NCBI RefSeq assembly: GCF_000685865.1
Contig: NZ_JMKS01000003.1
Location: 186,001 to 250,000, forward strand
Direction: 5' to 3'
Length of the DNA: 64,000 nt
Source: Exiguobacterium antarcticum DSM 14480
Lineage (GTDB): Bacteria > Bacillota > Bacilli > Exiguobacteriales > Exiguobacteriaceae
Shown: positions 46,126 through 56,041 of the stretch, piece by piece
Layout: every line of letters begins with the position of its first letter
Numbering within the stretch: position 1 is the stretch's first letter
Notes under the pieces: model-generated
Told to the model about the DNA's origin: nothing
Databases searched by the model: none
What the model saw: the letters and a program-made list of their open reading frames with translations, nothing else
Made by a program: the position numbers and the translations under genes

Positions 46126-48450
46126 TCACATGAATACAAATGGATTTAAATCCACTGTTACTTGGACTTTTTGTTTGATGCGTAATGCAAGCATCGCGCG
46201 GAGTGCCTCCCGCACGTCTTCTTGACCTTTATGTTTTAAAATGACTTGTTGCCGATACATGTTTTTTAATCGTGCAAGCGGTGCTTCAAGTGGACCATTG
46301 ACAATCAGATCGTCGGACTCCAAGTGCCGGAGTTCCAAAGCAATTGCTTCTGCTTCCGCCTGCGCTTCGAGCGGATGTGCCGCTGAAATCGTAATCAATC
46401 CTAAAAACCAGAACGGCGGATGACCCCCGAGTTTCCGAAGTTGCATCTCACGTTTGTAAAACGCTTCATAATCATGCTGTTTAGCGGTTTGAATGACGTA
46501 ATGTTCTGGATTGTACGTCTGGATGATGGATTGTCCAGCGAGCGCCCCCCGTCCTGCCCGTCCTGACACTTGGGTGATCAGTTGAAACGTCCGCTCACTG
46601 GCCCGAAAATCAGGGATTCCAAGTGTTGCATCCGCCGCGATCACACCAACTAACGTCACATTCGGGAAATCCAGACCTTTGGCAATCATTTGTGTTCCGA
46701 GCAGGATATTTCCTTCACCGCGTTCAAAGGCATTGAGCAATTTTTCATGCGCCCCTTTTCGCGACGTCGTATCCTGATCCATCCGGATGATTTTTGCTTC
46801 CGGAATCAAATGCGCTAATTCTTCTTCGATTTTTTGTGTGCCGGTACCAAACTGACGAATTTTCTTCGACTCGCACGCCGGACAGGTTTTTGGCATTTGA
46901 GCCTCAAAACCACAATAATGGCACTTCAGACAATCTTGATGTTGATGGTAGGTCAAATTGACAGCACAATGCGGACATTGAAGTGTTTCTCCGCAATCCC
47001 GGCACAAGACAAACGTCGTATAACCCCGACGATTCAGTAACAAAACGGTCTGTTCGCCCCGTTCAATCCGTCGTTTGATTCCTTCGATAAGCGGAAGACT
47101 GAACGGTGTTCGATTCCCACGCTCGAGTTCTTTGCGCATATCGATGATATCAACAGGGGGAAGTTCTCCCCCAAACCGTTCCTTGAGGGGTAAATACCGG
47201 TAGACACCCTTTTGAGCACGGGCATACGTTTCAAGAATCGGTGTCGCACTTCCGAGAACAACGGGACAACGGTGATAGGCCGCACGCCAGGTGGCGACGT
47301 CCCGTGTATGATATCGCGGATTTTCTTCCTGTTTGTATGTCGTTTCATGTTCCTCATCTAAAATGATGACACCGATGTTCGTCAACGGTGCAAAAATCGC
47401 GGATCGTGCCCCGACGACGACGTCGACTTCACCTTGGGCAATCTTACGCCATTCATCATACTTCTCACCTAACGACAGACCACTGTGGAGAACAGCGACC
47501 CGTTCCCCGAACCGGCGTTTGAATCGTTTGACCATCATCGGTGTCAGACTGATTTCCGGGACAAGCAACATCGCTTGTCGTCCACGTTCAAGCATCGTGT
47601 GAATCGACTCCAGATACACTTCCGTTTTTCCACTTCCCGTCACACCATGCAATAAGAAGGTACTTGTCTCATCCGGTCGAGTGATCGCGTCGACGGCCTG
47701 TTGTTGGTGGTCCGTCAACATCGACGGGACAAAAATATCCTGAACCAGATGTTCATAGGGATTGCGGTTGACATCAATCGTCTCCACCCCGATGACCCCT
47801 TTTTTTTCTAGACTGTTGATGATGCTGACCGTCAAATCGAGTTCATGCATCACTTCACTCCAGAGGACTTCCTGCCGTTCCATCAGATAATCACGAAGCA
47901 CAATCTGCTTCGTTGCTTGTTTTGACAATTCGATCGTTCCATCGAGCAGCCGGATGCGTTTGTCCGTTTTGGTCGTCTTTTTTTCTTTGACGATAGGTTG
48001 TAATTGAAGTTCACCTTGTTGTGCAGCCAGTAAGATTTGTTGTTGGACTTCGCTTGGAAACTGACTGATTTTTTTATGATTCCAGGCGGACAATCGTGGA
48101 TTCTCCGTCAAAATCAGTTTATCATAACTGACTTTCAAGGCAGCCGGTAACATCGCAAGTAATGCAGTCGCCTGATAACAAAGCGTCGTCTCCGCTAAAT
48201 AAGATGACAACTGCAGTAACTCTTCCGTATAGGTGGGCGTTTCATCGAGCACACGGACAATCGGTTTCGTCCGGGCGAGTTCCGTCTCCGCTTTGACCGC
48301 CACGACGATTCCAAGCAATGCGCGTGGACCAAATGGAACTTCGACTCGCATACCCGGTACAACAAGATTTTGCCATAATGCTGGCACTTCATAGTCGAAT
48401 GGTCGATCGACCGTCGCTGCTGCCACATCGACGATGACTTCAGCAATCAT
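46126..48450 (-). CDS. priA: Primosomal replication restart helicase PriA
   Basis: PriA reloads the replicative helicase at stalled forks. The 774-residue protein has an N-terminal DNA-binding part (about 1-110), Walker A HGVTGSGKTEVYLESI, the DEEH box, a zinc-binding insert with four CxxC pairs (CRDCGE, CPHC, CHYC, CPAC) and the C-terminal helicase lobe (GTQMIAKGLDFPNV, QVSGRAGRG). Its ATG overlaps the coaBC stop (ATGA). Confidence 0.96.
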   Translation of the reverse strand: MIAEVIVDVAAATVDRPFDYEVPALWQNLVVPGMRVEVPFGPRALLGIVVAVKAETELARTKPIVRVLDETPTYTEELLQLSSYLAETTLCYQATALLAMLPAALKVSYDKLILTENPRLSAWNHKKISQFPSEVQQQILLAAQQGELQLQPIVKEKKTTKTDKRIRLLDGTIELSKQATKQIVLRDYLMERQEVLWSEVMHELDLTVSIINSLEKKGVIGVETIDVNRNPYEHLVQDIFVPSMLTDHQQQAVDAITRPDETSTFLLHGVTGSGKTEVYLESIHTMLERGRQAMLLVPEISLTPMMVKRFKRRFGERVAVLHSGLSLGEKYDEWRKIAQGEVDVVVGARSAIFAPLTNIGVIILDEEHETTYKQEENPRYHTRDVATWRAAYHRCPVVLGSATPILETYARAQKGVYRYLPLKERFGGELPPVDIIDMRKELERGNRTPFSLPLIEGIKRRIERGEQTVLLLNRRGYTTFVLCRDCGETLQCPHCAVNLTYHQHQDCLKCHYCGFEAQMPKTCPACESKKIRQFGTGTQKIEEELAHLIPEAKIIRMDQDTTSRKGAHEKLLNAFERGEGNILLGTQMIAKGLDFPNVTLVGVIAADATLGIPDFRASERTFQLITQVSGRAGRGALAGQSIIQTYNPEHYVIQTAKQHDYEAFYKREMQLRKLGGHPPFWFLGLITISAAHPLEAQAEAEAIALELRHLESDDLIVNGPLEAPLARLKNMYRQQVILKHKGQEDVREALRAMLALRIKQKVQVTVDLNPFVFM

Positions 48451-49637
48451 CGTAATGCCTCAGCAAACTGTTTGATCAAGTTTTGGGCTAATGTCGTTTT
48501 TGACTGTTGCGCATATGGGGTGACCGTCTCGTCTTTTCCGTATACGGTCACTTGATTTTCATCACTTGAAAAACCAATGTCTGCCCGTGAAACATCGTTC
48601 GCCACGATGAAATCCGCCTGTTTTCGAATTAATTTTTGCTGCGCATGATGTTCCAGATTTTCCGTTTCAGCTGCAAAGCCAACAAGAACTTGTGTCGTCT
48701 TCCGTTCCCCAAGTGTGCGTAAGATGTCGGTCGTCTCTTCTAGCTCAATCCGTAACGGTCCATCGATTTTCTTTTGTTTTCGATCATAAGTGACGGTTGG
48801 TCGATAATCCGCGACCGCAGCCGCCATGATGACAAGGTCTTGCTGGTCATAATGCGTTAACATCATTTCTAACATCTCGTCACCTGACTCGACGTCAATT
48901 GTCGTGATGCCAGAAGGCAGTGTTCCCCGAATTGGACCATGGACAAGCGTCACCAGTGCGCCCGCATCACGTGCGGCTTCTGCTAATGCAATTCCCATCT
49001 TTCCAGATGAATCATTCGTCAAATAACGAACCGGATCAATCCGTTCAATCGTCGGACCGGCACTGATCAACACGTGACGATTTTCTAATTTTTTCGCTTG
49101 AAACAAACCAGACAAGGTCTCGACTAATTCCTCCGGTTCAGGTAAACGGCCTTTTCCGATCCATCCGCACGCCAAATTCCCGACGCCTGGTGCGATCAAT
49201 TGGACTCCGTCTGCCATCAGCCGTTCCATATTTCGCACCGTCGCCGGATGTTCTAACATATTGACATTCATCGCCGGTGCAACGACGACCGGACAGGTTG
49301 CGGCTAAAATCGTCGTCGTGATGAAGTCGTCTGCGATTCCATTCGCTAGTTTCGCAATCAGATTGGCTGTTGCTGGTGCAACGACAATCAAATCGGCTTC
49401 ATCTGCTAAATCGATATGCGCAATCTTGGATGCATCATGCTCGATGAAGACATCGTCATAGACCGGTTTCCGTGTCAACGCCGCAAACGTCGTTTTCCCG
49501 ACGAACTGTTGCGCATTTTTCGTCATCGCGACTTGGACATTCGCCCCTGCCTGGACTAACTTAGAGGCTAACGCAGCTGCTTTGTACGAGGCAATTCCTC
49601 CTCCGACACATAATAGGATGTTACGATTCGTTAGCAT
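48447..49637 (-). CDS. coaBC: CoA biosynthesis bifunctional protein CoaBC
   Basis: CoaBC joins cysteine to 4'-phosphopantothenate and decarboxylates it in CoA synthesis. The 396-residue protein has an N-terminal flavoprotein CoaC domain (LCVGGGIASYKAA, PAMNVNML, CGWIGKGRLPEPEE) and a C-terminal CoaB domain (HVLISAGPTIERIDPVRYLTN, KKIDGP). ATG 49637 has AAGGAGG 8 nt upstream. It lies just beyond the rpoZ terminator. Confidence 0.95.
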   Translation of the reverse strand: MLTNRNILLCVGGGIASYKAAALASKLVQAGANVQVAMTKNAQQFVGKTTFAALTRKPVYDDVFIEHDASKIAHIDLADEADLIVVAPATANLIAKLANGIADDFITTTILAATCPVVVAPAMNVNMLEHPATVRNMERLMADGVQLIAPGVGNLACGWIGKGRLPEPEELVETLSGLFQAKKLENRHVLISAGPTIERIDPVRYLTNDSSGKMGIALAEAARDAGALVTLVHGPIRGTLPSGITTIDVESGDEMLEMMLTHYDQQDLVIMAAAVADYRPTVTYDRKQKKIDGPLRIELEETTDILRTLGERKTTQVLVGFAAETENLEHHAQQKLIRKQADFIVANDVSRADIGFSSDENQVTVYGKDETVTPYAQQSKTTLAQNLIKQFAEALR

Positions 49638-49656
49638 GATGAATTCCTCCTTATTG

Positions 49657-49685
49657 AAAAAAACAGCCACAATGAGAAGTGGCTG
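49657..49685 (-). terminator. Terminator between rpoZ and coaBC
   Basis: CAGCCAC and GTGGCTG (49664-49670 and 49679-49685) form a 7-bp stem with an 8-nt loop, followed on the minus strand by a T7 run. Genes from coaBC on need read-through or another promoter; none was seen in the 20 nt left. Confidence 0.87.
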
Positions 49686-49693
49686 CTTCAAAA

Positions 49694-49897
49694 TTAGTCT
49701 TGCGGTTGGTTCGTAACCACGACTTCACCAGAAAAGAGTTCTTCGAGCGCTTTTCCGACTGGTTTGTATGATTTCGGGTTTGCTACTTTCACACGTTTCC
49801 CGTCTTGAATTTGACGTGCACGTTTCGCTGCTACCGTGACGATCGTGTATTTCGAAGGTACCTTCTTTTGAAGCTCGTCTACTGATGGATATAACAT
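49694..49897 (-). CDS. rpoZ: RNA polymerase omega subunit
   Basis: Omega helps assemble the beta' subunit into RNA polymerase. The 67-residue protein reads MLYPSVDELQKKVPSKYTIV and continues with AAKRARQIQDG and the KPVGKALEELFSG motif. ATG 49897 with GGAGG 9 nt upstream is the start; the longer frame would overlap gmk. It is paired with gmk, 1 nt after the latter's stop. Confidence 0.96.
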   Translation of the reverse strand: MLYPSVDELQKKVPSKYTIVTVAAKRARQIQDGKRVKVANPKSYKPVGKALEELFSGEVVVTNQPQD

Positions 49898-49898
49898 G

Positions 49899-50555
<657 letters not shown>

Positions 50556-50557
50556 TC

Positions 50558-50587
50558 ATATTAGCAGTAGAGATAGGAAGTTCGCAA
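50558..50587 (-). promoter_or_regulatory. SigA promoter of gmk-rpoZ
   Basis: On the minus strand TTGCGA and TAATAT are spaced 18 nt, with the start of gmk about 38 nt downstream. Confidence 0.65.
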
Positions 50588-50622
50588 GTGGTCTTTTTCA
50601 GCTCGACTGCTTAATCATACCA

Positions 50623-50642
50623 TAACAGAGCGCTTTCTGTTA
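50623..50642. promoter_or_regulatory. Inverted repeat between gmk and rqcH
   Basis: TAACAGA-N6-TCTGTTA is a perfect 7-bp-arm dyad in the 165-bp gap between the divergent genes, about 45 nt before the rqcH start. It resembles an operator; no regulator is known for it. Confidence 0.5.
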
Positions 50643-50684
50643 CCTTTAGAAAGTGGAAACGAAATCAAGAAAGAAGGTAATTTC

Positions 50685-52379
50685 ATGGCTTTTGATGGAC
50701 TCATGACGACACGTGTCGTCCGCGAACTCCAACCGCTCGTTGGAGCACGGATCAACAAAATACATCAACCGTATGCACTCGATCTGATTTTCAGTGTCCG
50801 GGCAGAACGAAAAAACGTGATGTTACTCGCATCGGCGAATGCCATGTATGCAAGACTTCATCTGACATCAGAGACAACAACGAATCCAAGTGAACCACCG
50901 ATGTTTTGTATGATGCTTCGGAAACATCTTGAAGGGGGCTTCATCGAATCGATTGAGCAACTCGGTCGTGACCGAATCATTTTGATGCGCGTCCGCTCAC
51001 GAAATGAACTCGGTGATGAGGAAGCAAAAAAACTCTACATTGAATTGATGGGACGCCATTCCAACATTTTATTGACGGATGGACAAGACAAGATTTTAGA
51101 TGCCATCAAACATCTTCCCCTTAGTCAAAATACGTTCCGGACCATCATGCCCGGCTTGCAGTATCAATTGCCCCCGGAACAAGATAAAGTCGATCCGTTG
51201 ACCGGTGACATCGAACAAACGTTACACCGGATTGATTGGAATGCTGGAAAACTGGATCGCCAATTGTTAGGTCTGTTCAGCGGGTTTTCGCCTCAAATCA
51301 CGACCGAGATCGTCTCACGTGCTGGACTGGCGAACCGGACCTCTCTTGCTCAAGCGACCCAGTCTATTCTTGATGAATTGACCGGCCCTTATTATTTACA
51401 ACGCCTGGAAAACGGCAAAGAACGATTTTCTCCTGTTGCCCTTCATCATGGTGAAGTAATCGATGAAAAAACGTTTACTTCGAGTGGCGATGTCCTCGAT
51501 GCCTTTTTCCATCAAAAATCCAATCGGGACCGGGTCAAACAGCAAGCTGCCGACTTGGAACGTTTCATCAAAAGTGAATACGATAAAAATATTCTCAAAC
51601 GATCGAAGTTAGAACGAGACCTTGCAGCAACGGATAAGATGGATGAACTGAAACATAAAGGTGAATTACTGACGACATATTTGTATCAGTTACAACGGGG
51701 AATGAAAGAAGCAACGGTCGTTGATTATTATGAGGAAGACGGCAAAGAGATTACGATTGCTCTCGATCCTCGTTTCTCTCCGAATGAAAATGCACAGCGG
51801 TATTACAAACGCTACAATAAATTAAAAACGGCTAAAATCGAAGTCGCGAAACAACTTGAAAAAAACCAGCTTGAGATTGACTACTTCGAAGCCCTGCTCG
51901 CCCAACTCGATGTCGCTTCACCTGAAGACATTCGAGAAATGCGCGAAGAACTCGTCGAAGAAGGATATGTCCGCGAACGCAGCAAAAAGAAAAAGAAACC
52001 GCTTGTTCCAAAACTCGAAGCGTATCAATCCTCGACCGGAATTCCGTTTTTTGTCGGGAAAAACAATAAACAAAACGATTACGCGACGTTTAAATTCGGG
52101 CGTCGTTCTGAGACATGGTTGCATACAAAAGATATTCCAGGGTCACACGTCATCATCCGAAGTGAACAGCCGGATGAAACGACGTTGAAGGAAGCGGCCG
52201 TCGTCGCCGCCTACTATTCGAACGCCCGTGATTCGAGCCAAGTCCCGGTCGATTTCACGGAACTCCGGCATGTGAAAAAGCCGAGTGGTGCGAAACCCGG
52301 ATTTGTCATCTATACGGATCAAACGACGCTGTATGTGACACCGGACGCGGATCTTGTTCAATCGCTCCGTGTTCATTAA
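50685..52379 (+). CDS. rqcH: Ribosome quality-control factor RqcH (NFACT family)
   Basis: RqcH binds stalled 50S subunits and adds C-terminal alanine tails that mark the chain for degradation. The 564-residue protein has the NFACT-N domain, a conserved Asp-Arg pair in LGRDRI (96-97) needed for tRNA recruitment, two coiled-coil segments in the middle and the NFACT-R domain (SETWLHTKDIPGSHVIIR). It is the homologue of B. subtilis YloA and divergent from gmk. Confidence 0.94.
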   Translation: MAFDGLMTTRVVRELQPLVGARINKIHQPYALDLIFSVRAERKNVMLLASANAMYARLHLTSETTTNPSEPPMFCMMLRKHLEGGFIESIEQLGRDRIILMRVRSRNELGDEEAKKLYIELMGRHSNILLTDGQDKILDAIKHLPLSQNTFRTIMPGLQYQLPPEQDKVDPLTGDIEQTLHRIDWNAGKLDRQLLGLFSGFSPQITTEIVSRAGLANRTSLAQATQSILDELTGPYYLQRLENGKERFSPVALHHGEVIDEKTFTSSGDVLDAFFHQKSNRDRVKQQAADLERFIKSEYDKNILKRSKLERDLAATDKMDELKHKGELLTTYLYQLQRGMKEATVVDYYEEDGKEITIALDPRFSPNENAQRYYKRYNKLKTAKIEVAKQLEKNQLEIDYFEALLAQLDVASPEDIREMREELVEEGYVRERSKKKKKPLVPKLEAYQSSTGIPFFVGKNNKQNDYATFKFGRRSETWLHTKDIPGSHVIIRSEQPDETTLKEAAVVAAYYSNARDSSQVPVDFTELRHVKKPSGAKPGFVIYTDQTTLYVTPDADLVQSLRVH

Positions 52380-52396
52380 TAGAAACATCAACTCCA

Positions 52397-52440
52397 AAAT
52401 GCCGCTCTCGTTGTTTCATTCAACAACGAGAGCGGCATTT
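52397..52440. terminator. Bidirectional terminator between rqcH and the FUSC-type gene
   Basis: A perfect 17-bp stem (52397-52413 with 52424-52440), loop of 10 nt, is flanked by AAAT on one side and ATTTGTCATTT on the other. It lies between two converging genes and probably serves both. Confidence 0.82.
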
Positions 52441-52441
52441 G

Positions 52442-53353
52442 TCATTTCATTTTTCCGAGTTGTTCCCGGTAATCAAGCAAGTGTCCGTTAATGATATCTT
52501 TTGCCTCACTCACTTCTTGATCGAAGGTGAACAGCGATTGGTTTCGGTCATGTGAAAAAATCACATCATAATGATGGCTCAGAAGAAAGTCGATTTCTTG
52601 CCCTAATCTTTTTTCCTGTTCATCCGACATCGGAAGATCCCGGTGACTCGCGATGCTTTCAAGTAGCAGGAGCAACTTATCCTCCAAATCGACCAGCTGC
52701 TTCAATTGAATGAACGCTTCACTTTGACCGCTGGCAACAAGCGGGTACTTTTGATCCTCTTGTAACATGATGATCATCTCTTCATGTTTTAAGACTTGTT
52801 TGCGAACAGCCAGTAATTTCGAATCATCTTTGACCAAACTACGCCAATCTTCCATTAATTGTTTCGTCGTTTGTTTGACGAACGTCAACAAACGTTCCTC
52901 GTAATGCGGTGGAAACACGATATAATTGACGGCGACGGCCGACAAGACACCCACTACTGTCAATAACGAACGCGTCAACGCATAATGCGCATAATCGGCC
53001 GTCGGACTCTCAAACATCAGGACAATCGCAAAAGCGGCAAACGTCGACATATCCGTCCGGCCAATCATCGAGTTAAAGACAAGCGAGACGATGACGGCTA
53101 GTCCAATCGTCAACGGATTGGCACCAAGCGTCGCAACGACGGCTAGTCCACAGACTAATCCAAGAATCGTCCCGAAAATCCGGTTAAAGACGATCTTAAA
53201 CGAACGATGAATCGTCGGTTGCATGGCAACGATTGCCGCCACCGCGCCCATGCCGGAGTAAATTCCGAACACATACCAAGAAAAACTGAGGGCAATCGCG
53301 ACTGCAATTCCGGTTTTAATCGTCCGGAGACCGACACGAAACTGTAGCTTCAC
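52442..53353 (-). CDS. FUSC/aromatic acid exporter family (DUF939-type) membrane protein
   Basis: The 303-residue protein has four to five N-terminal membrane segments (about 10-150) and a soluble helical C-terminal half, the layout of the aromatic-acid-exporter-like family. The segment IFGTILGLVCGLAVV and the YIVFPPHYEERLL boundary fit that family. Substrate is unknown. Its ATG overlaps the stop of the DUF4097-type gene (ATGA), so the two work or are regulated together. Confidence 0.8.
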   Translation of the reverse strand: MKLQFRVGLRTIKTGIAVAIALSFSWYVFGIYSGMGAVAAIVAMQPTIHRSFKIVFNRIFGTILGLVCGLAVVATLGANPLTIGLAVIVSLVFNSMIGRTDMSTFAAFAIVLMFESPTADYAHYALTRSLLTVVGVLSAVAVNYIVFPPHYEERLLTFVKQTTKQLMEDWRSLVKDDSKLLAVRKQVLKHEEMIIMLQEDQKYPLVASGQSEAFIQLKQLVDLEDKLLLLLESIASHRDLPMSDEQEKRLGQEIDFLLSHHYDVIFSHDRNQSLFTFDQEVSEAKDIINGHLLDYREQLGKMK

Positions 53354-54249
53354 TCGAGCGTCACCTGCCCGACTTCACTTTCAACGGTTACTTCTGGTTT
53401 TTCTTGTTTCGATAACTCAAATAAAGCGACATCCTCATCTTTTTGTTTCGTATACCGGTCGTTCGCTTTGATGTCCCCGTCCGTCGTCACGGCAATCGTC
53501 CCTGCGGCTTTCGTTGGTTTTAAGCGGATGGCACCGTCAATCGTCGACACGGACAAATCAAGTTTCGCCCCGTAGTCAGATAAGTTGACCGATTCTGCTG
53601 TCACATCCGCATGGACGGCATTCATGTTTTCTACTTTGATGTTTCCTCGACCTGTCAAGGAAACGTCATCGGCATCCACTTTATTTAAATCCATCGACTT
53701 AGCCGTCATTTCAATTGTCTTAGCAAATACCCCCATTCCTTTGAGTGTCTCTGCGTCGACATCGACTCGGTTCATATAACTCGGTAACCCGACTTGAATG
53801 GCGTATGCCCCGGGTTGCTCACTCGGACGATTGCCAAGTCGTGCGGCGAAGCCATCCCGACCTGTTACCGTCAACGTATTTCCTGACGTTCCAATTTTCA
53901 GCCGTTTTTGGCTCGACGCACTGTCGACCAACTTCAATTGAACATTTCCATCGGTACTCCGGACAAAATTGACTGTCGCGTTTGGCGCATCAATCTGTAA
54001 CGTTTTATACCGATTCGTCGTTTTAAATGTTTCTCCTCGAGACAGGGAATCCGTCGTCAGAAACAGCGTCACGGTGTATAGCACCACAAGTCCTAAGACA
54101 ACTGAACCGTAGACGATTAGTGGACGACGGATCGGTTTCCGTGCCCCGATCCGATCAAATGACGCGGCTACTTTCCGTCGTTTATCCTTCAATCGAGTAA
54201 ACGACGATTGTTTTCGTTTACGTTCTGTTCTACTCGTATTCTCCTCCAT
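53350..54249 (-). CDS. Membrane-anchored DUF4097-type beta-helix protein
   Basis: The 299-residue protein has a basic cytoplasmic N-terminus of about 45 residues, one membrane helix (about 44-66), and a long extracellular part with repeating strand-turn units (SLTGRGNIKVENMNAVHADV) as in DUF4097 adhesin-like domains. No catalytic motif is visible. ATG 54249 follows GGAGGTAGACCG; an ATG six codons upstream would place the SD inside the gene. It starts a two-gene operon with the FUSC-type gene under a strong promoter. Function unknown. Confidence 0.72.
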   Translation of the reverse strand: MEENTSRTERKRKQSSFTRLKDKRRKVAASFDRIGARKPIRRPLIVYGSVVLGLVVLYTVTLFLTTDSLSRGETFKTTNRYKTLQIDAPNATVNFVRSTDGNVQLKLVDSASSQKRLKIGTSGNTLTVTGRDGFAARLGNRPSEQPGAYAIQVGLPSYMNRVDVDAETLKGMGVFAKTIEMTAKSMDLNKVDADDVSLTGRGNIKVENMNAVHADVTAESVNLSDYGAKLDLSVSTIDGAIRLKPTKAAGTIAVTTDGDIKANDRYTKQKDEDVALFELSKQEKPEVTVESEVGQVTLE

Positions 54250-54276
54250 CGGTCTACCTCCATCCAATTCTCTCCC

Positions 54277-54306
54277 ATTATTCCGAATTTATGATTCGTC
54301 TGTCAA
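54277..54306 (-). promoter_or_regulatory. SigA promoter of the DUF4097-FUSC operon
   Basis: On the minus strand TTGACA (consensus) and AATAAT are spaced 18 nt; the spacer holds a CGAAT/ATTCG inverted repeat (54284-54298). Confidence 0.75.
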
Positions 54307-54370
54307 CATTCCTTCTTAATCATACGAAATGTTTCACATATTGCCATCGGGCGGAAGATGGAGCGCATCA

Positions 54371-54405
54371 AAAAAGAGAGCCTTCCCTATCAGGAATCAC
54401 TCTCT
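54371..54405 (-). terminator. Intrinsic terminator after the UPF0173 gene
   Basis: AGAGAG and CTCTCT arms with an inner TTCC/GGGAA pairing are followed on the minus strand by TTTTTTGATG. It ends the UPF0173 transcript before the next promoter. Confidence 0.8.
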
Positions 54406-54414
54406 CCGCTTGTT

Positions 54415-55104
54415 TTATAGCTCCAAAGATTGGTCAATCGTTAAAAGATGTCCTGTCTGCCCTTGTGCTTCTAAGTTTTCACAAAAGGCACCGGCATCCT
54501 GCTTGATCAAATCGAACGTATCATAATGGACCGGGACGATGGCTTTCGCTTGTAACATGTCTGCCGCAATCAAGGCATCTTCTGGTCCCATCGTATAGTT
54601 ATCGCCAATCGGTAAAAAGGCAAGATCAATGTCATTGTGCGTACCATACAACGCCATATCACCGAACAGTGCCGTATCGCCGGCATGATAGATCACTTTG
54701 TCTTCGATCGTCAGTAAGAATCCAGCAGGCATCCCCATATATGTGATGGTCTGCTTCGCTTCATCGATGATGCTCGAAGAGTGGAAGGCTTGCGTCAGCT
54801 TGACTTTACCGAACGGAAATTCAAACTGTCCGCCCAGGTTCATCGGATGGACATTCAGACCTTTAAAACTGAGATACGTCGCGAGTTCGTGTGTGGCGAC
54901 AATCGTCGCGCCCGTTGCTTTCGCAATCGCTTCCGCATCCAACATATGGTCAGCATGCGCATGCGTCAATAAAATGAAATCTGCTTTGACGTCTTCCGGC
55001 TTCGTCATCGCCTGATCGTTGCCGCTGAAAAACGGATCAATCACGATATGTTGTCCGTTCGTTTCGATGGTTACGGTAGACTGTCCATGATAAGTCAACT
55101 TCAT
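54415..55104 (-). CDS. UPF0173 metallo-beta-lactamase-fold hydrolase
   Basis: The 229-residue protein has the metal-binding [10 protein letters not shown] motif (about 47-56), FHSSSI, a second His-Asp pair in [11 protein letters not shown] and a C-terminal [10 protein letters not shown], all of the UPF0173 (YtkL-like) family. It binds two metals and is probably a hydrolase of unknown substrate. AGGAGG precedes the ATG. It stands between the hxlR gene and the DUF4097 operon. Confidence 0.9.
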   Translation of the reverse strand: MKLTYHGQSTVTIETNGQHIVIDPFFSGNDQAMTKPEDVKADFILLTHAHADHMLDAEAIAKATGATIVATHELATYLSFKGLNVHPMNLGGQFEFPFGKVKLTQAFHSSSIIDEAKQTITYMGMPAGFLLTIEDKVIYHAGDTALFGDMALYGTHNDIDLAFLPIGDNYTMGPEDALIAADMLQAKAIVPVHYDTFDLIKQDAGAFCENLEAQGQTGHLLTIDQSLEL

Positions 55105-55143
55105 CTAAAAAGACCTCCTGAGATTATGATAACAACAGAAAGA

Positions 55144-55443
55144 TTAGTTCCCTTCTCCCCACGCACATAAACCTTTCATCGCCGGTTGCAGCGTATAGGC
55201 GGCATCTGTCAACCGGTACTCGACATGCAAGACTGCTTCATCGAATTCAATCCGTTCGACCATCCCGAGCCGTTCGAGTTCCTTTAGTTGATCCGTCAAA
55301 ACCTTCCTTGAAATGCCCGGAATTGACCGATGCAATTCTAGAAAACGTTTCGGACCGCCCTCTAATGTGCAATATAACTGTGGACGCCATTTTCCGCCGA
55401 TGATGGCGAGCGCCCGATTGACTGGAAATTGTTCTGCCGTCAT
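55144..55443 (-). CDS. HxlR-family transcriptional regulator
   Basis: The 99-residue winged-helix protein has the HxlR pattern AIIGGKWRPQLYCTLEGG and SRKVLTDQLKELERLGMVER. The conserved N-terminal Cys that many HxlR/YodB/HypR-type sensors use is replaced by Phe6 (FPVNRAL); two other cysteines (about 25 and 94) remain. It is divergent from a VOC/oxidoreductase pair with a 24-bp dyad between them, so it probably controls itself and that pair. Confidence 0.88.
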   Translation of the reverse strand: MTAEQFPVNRALAIIGGKWRPQLYCTLEGGPKRFLELHRSIPGISRKVLTDQLKELERLGMVERIEFDEAVLHVEYRLTDAAYTLQPAMKGLCAWGEGN

Positions 55444-55462
55444 TGCTACCGTCTCTCCTTCA

Positions 55463-55486
55463 AGTAGTTACTTTAAAGTGCGTACT
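55463..55486. promoter_or_regulatory. Operator-like dyad between hxlR and the VOC gene
   Basis: AGTA-N3-ACTTTAAAGT-N3-TACT is a symmetric 24-bp site around a perfect 10-bp palindrome, typical in size and place for an HxlR-family operator. No clear -35/-10 pair was found for either gene near it. Confidence 0.6.
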
Positions 55487-55549
55487 ATGCAATCGAGTGT
55501 ATCGTAAGTTATCGTTGTCGTAAATCAAAAAGCAAAGGAGATAACAAAC

Positions 55550-56041
55550 ATGACTTATCCACGCAATTTTTCACACATCGGACTTTCGGTCCCGGATTTA
55601 GAAGCAGCGATCACATTTTATTCTGAGGTGATGGGATGGTACGTCATCATGGAACCATCCGATGTCATTGAGGATGAATCGCCGATCGGTGTCATGTGCA
55701 CGGATGTATTCGGAGCAGGATGGAAAAAATTCCGCATTGCCCATATGGCAACGGGTGACCGGGTCGGGATTGAATTGTTTGAGTTCCCAAACAATGAACA
55801 ACCGGAAAACAACTTTGAATTTTGGAAAACCGGTATTTTCCATTACGCGATTCAAGATCCGGATATCGAGGGCATGGTCGAAAAGATCGTCGCCCACGGC
55901 GGCAAACAACGGATGCCGATTCGGGAATACTACCCGGGTGAAAAACCGTACCGGATGGTGTACTGCGAAGATCCGTTCGGCAACCTCGTCGAACTGTATT
56001 CTCATTCATATGAATTAACCTACTCGGAAGGAGCGTATTGA
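55550..56041 (+). CDS. VOC (glyoxalase/dioxygenase-fold) family protein
   Basis: The 163-residue protein has the two beta-alpha-beta-beta-beta modules of the vicinal oxygen chelate fold. Possible metal ligands are His9 (FSHIGLS), His in FHYAIQDPDI and Glu in NLVELYSH. Such proteins include glyoxalases, thiol transferases and ring-cleaving dioxygenases; the substrate cannot be named. AAAGGAG precedes the ATG. Its TGA overlaps the ATG of the next gene (TGATG). Confidence 0.85.
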   Translation: MTYPRNFSHIGLSVPDLEAAITFYSEVMGWYVIMEPSDVIEDESPIGVMCTDVFGAGWKKFRIAHMATGDRVGIELFEFPNNEQPENNFEFWKTGIFHYAIQDPDIEGMVEKIVAHGGKQRMPIREYYPGEKPYRMVYCEDPFGNLVELYSHSYELTYSEGAY

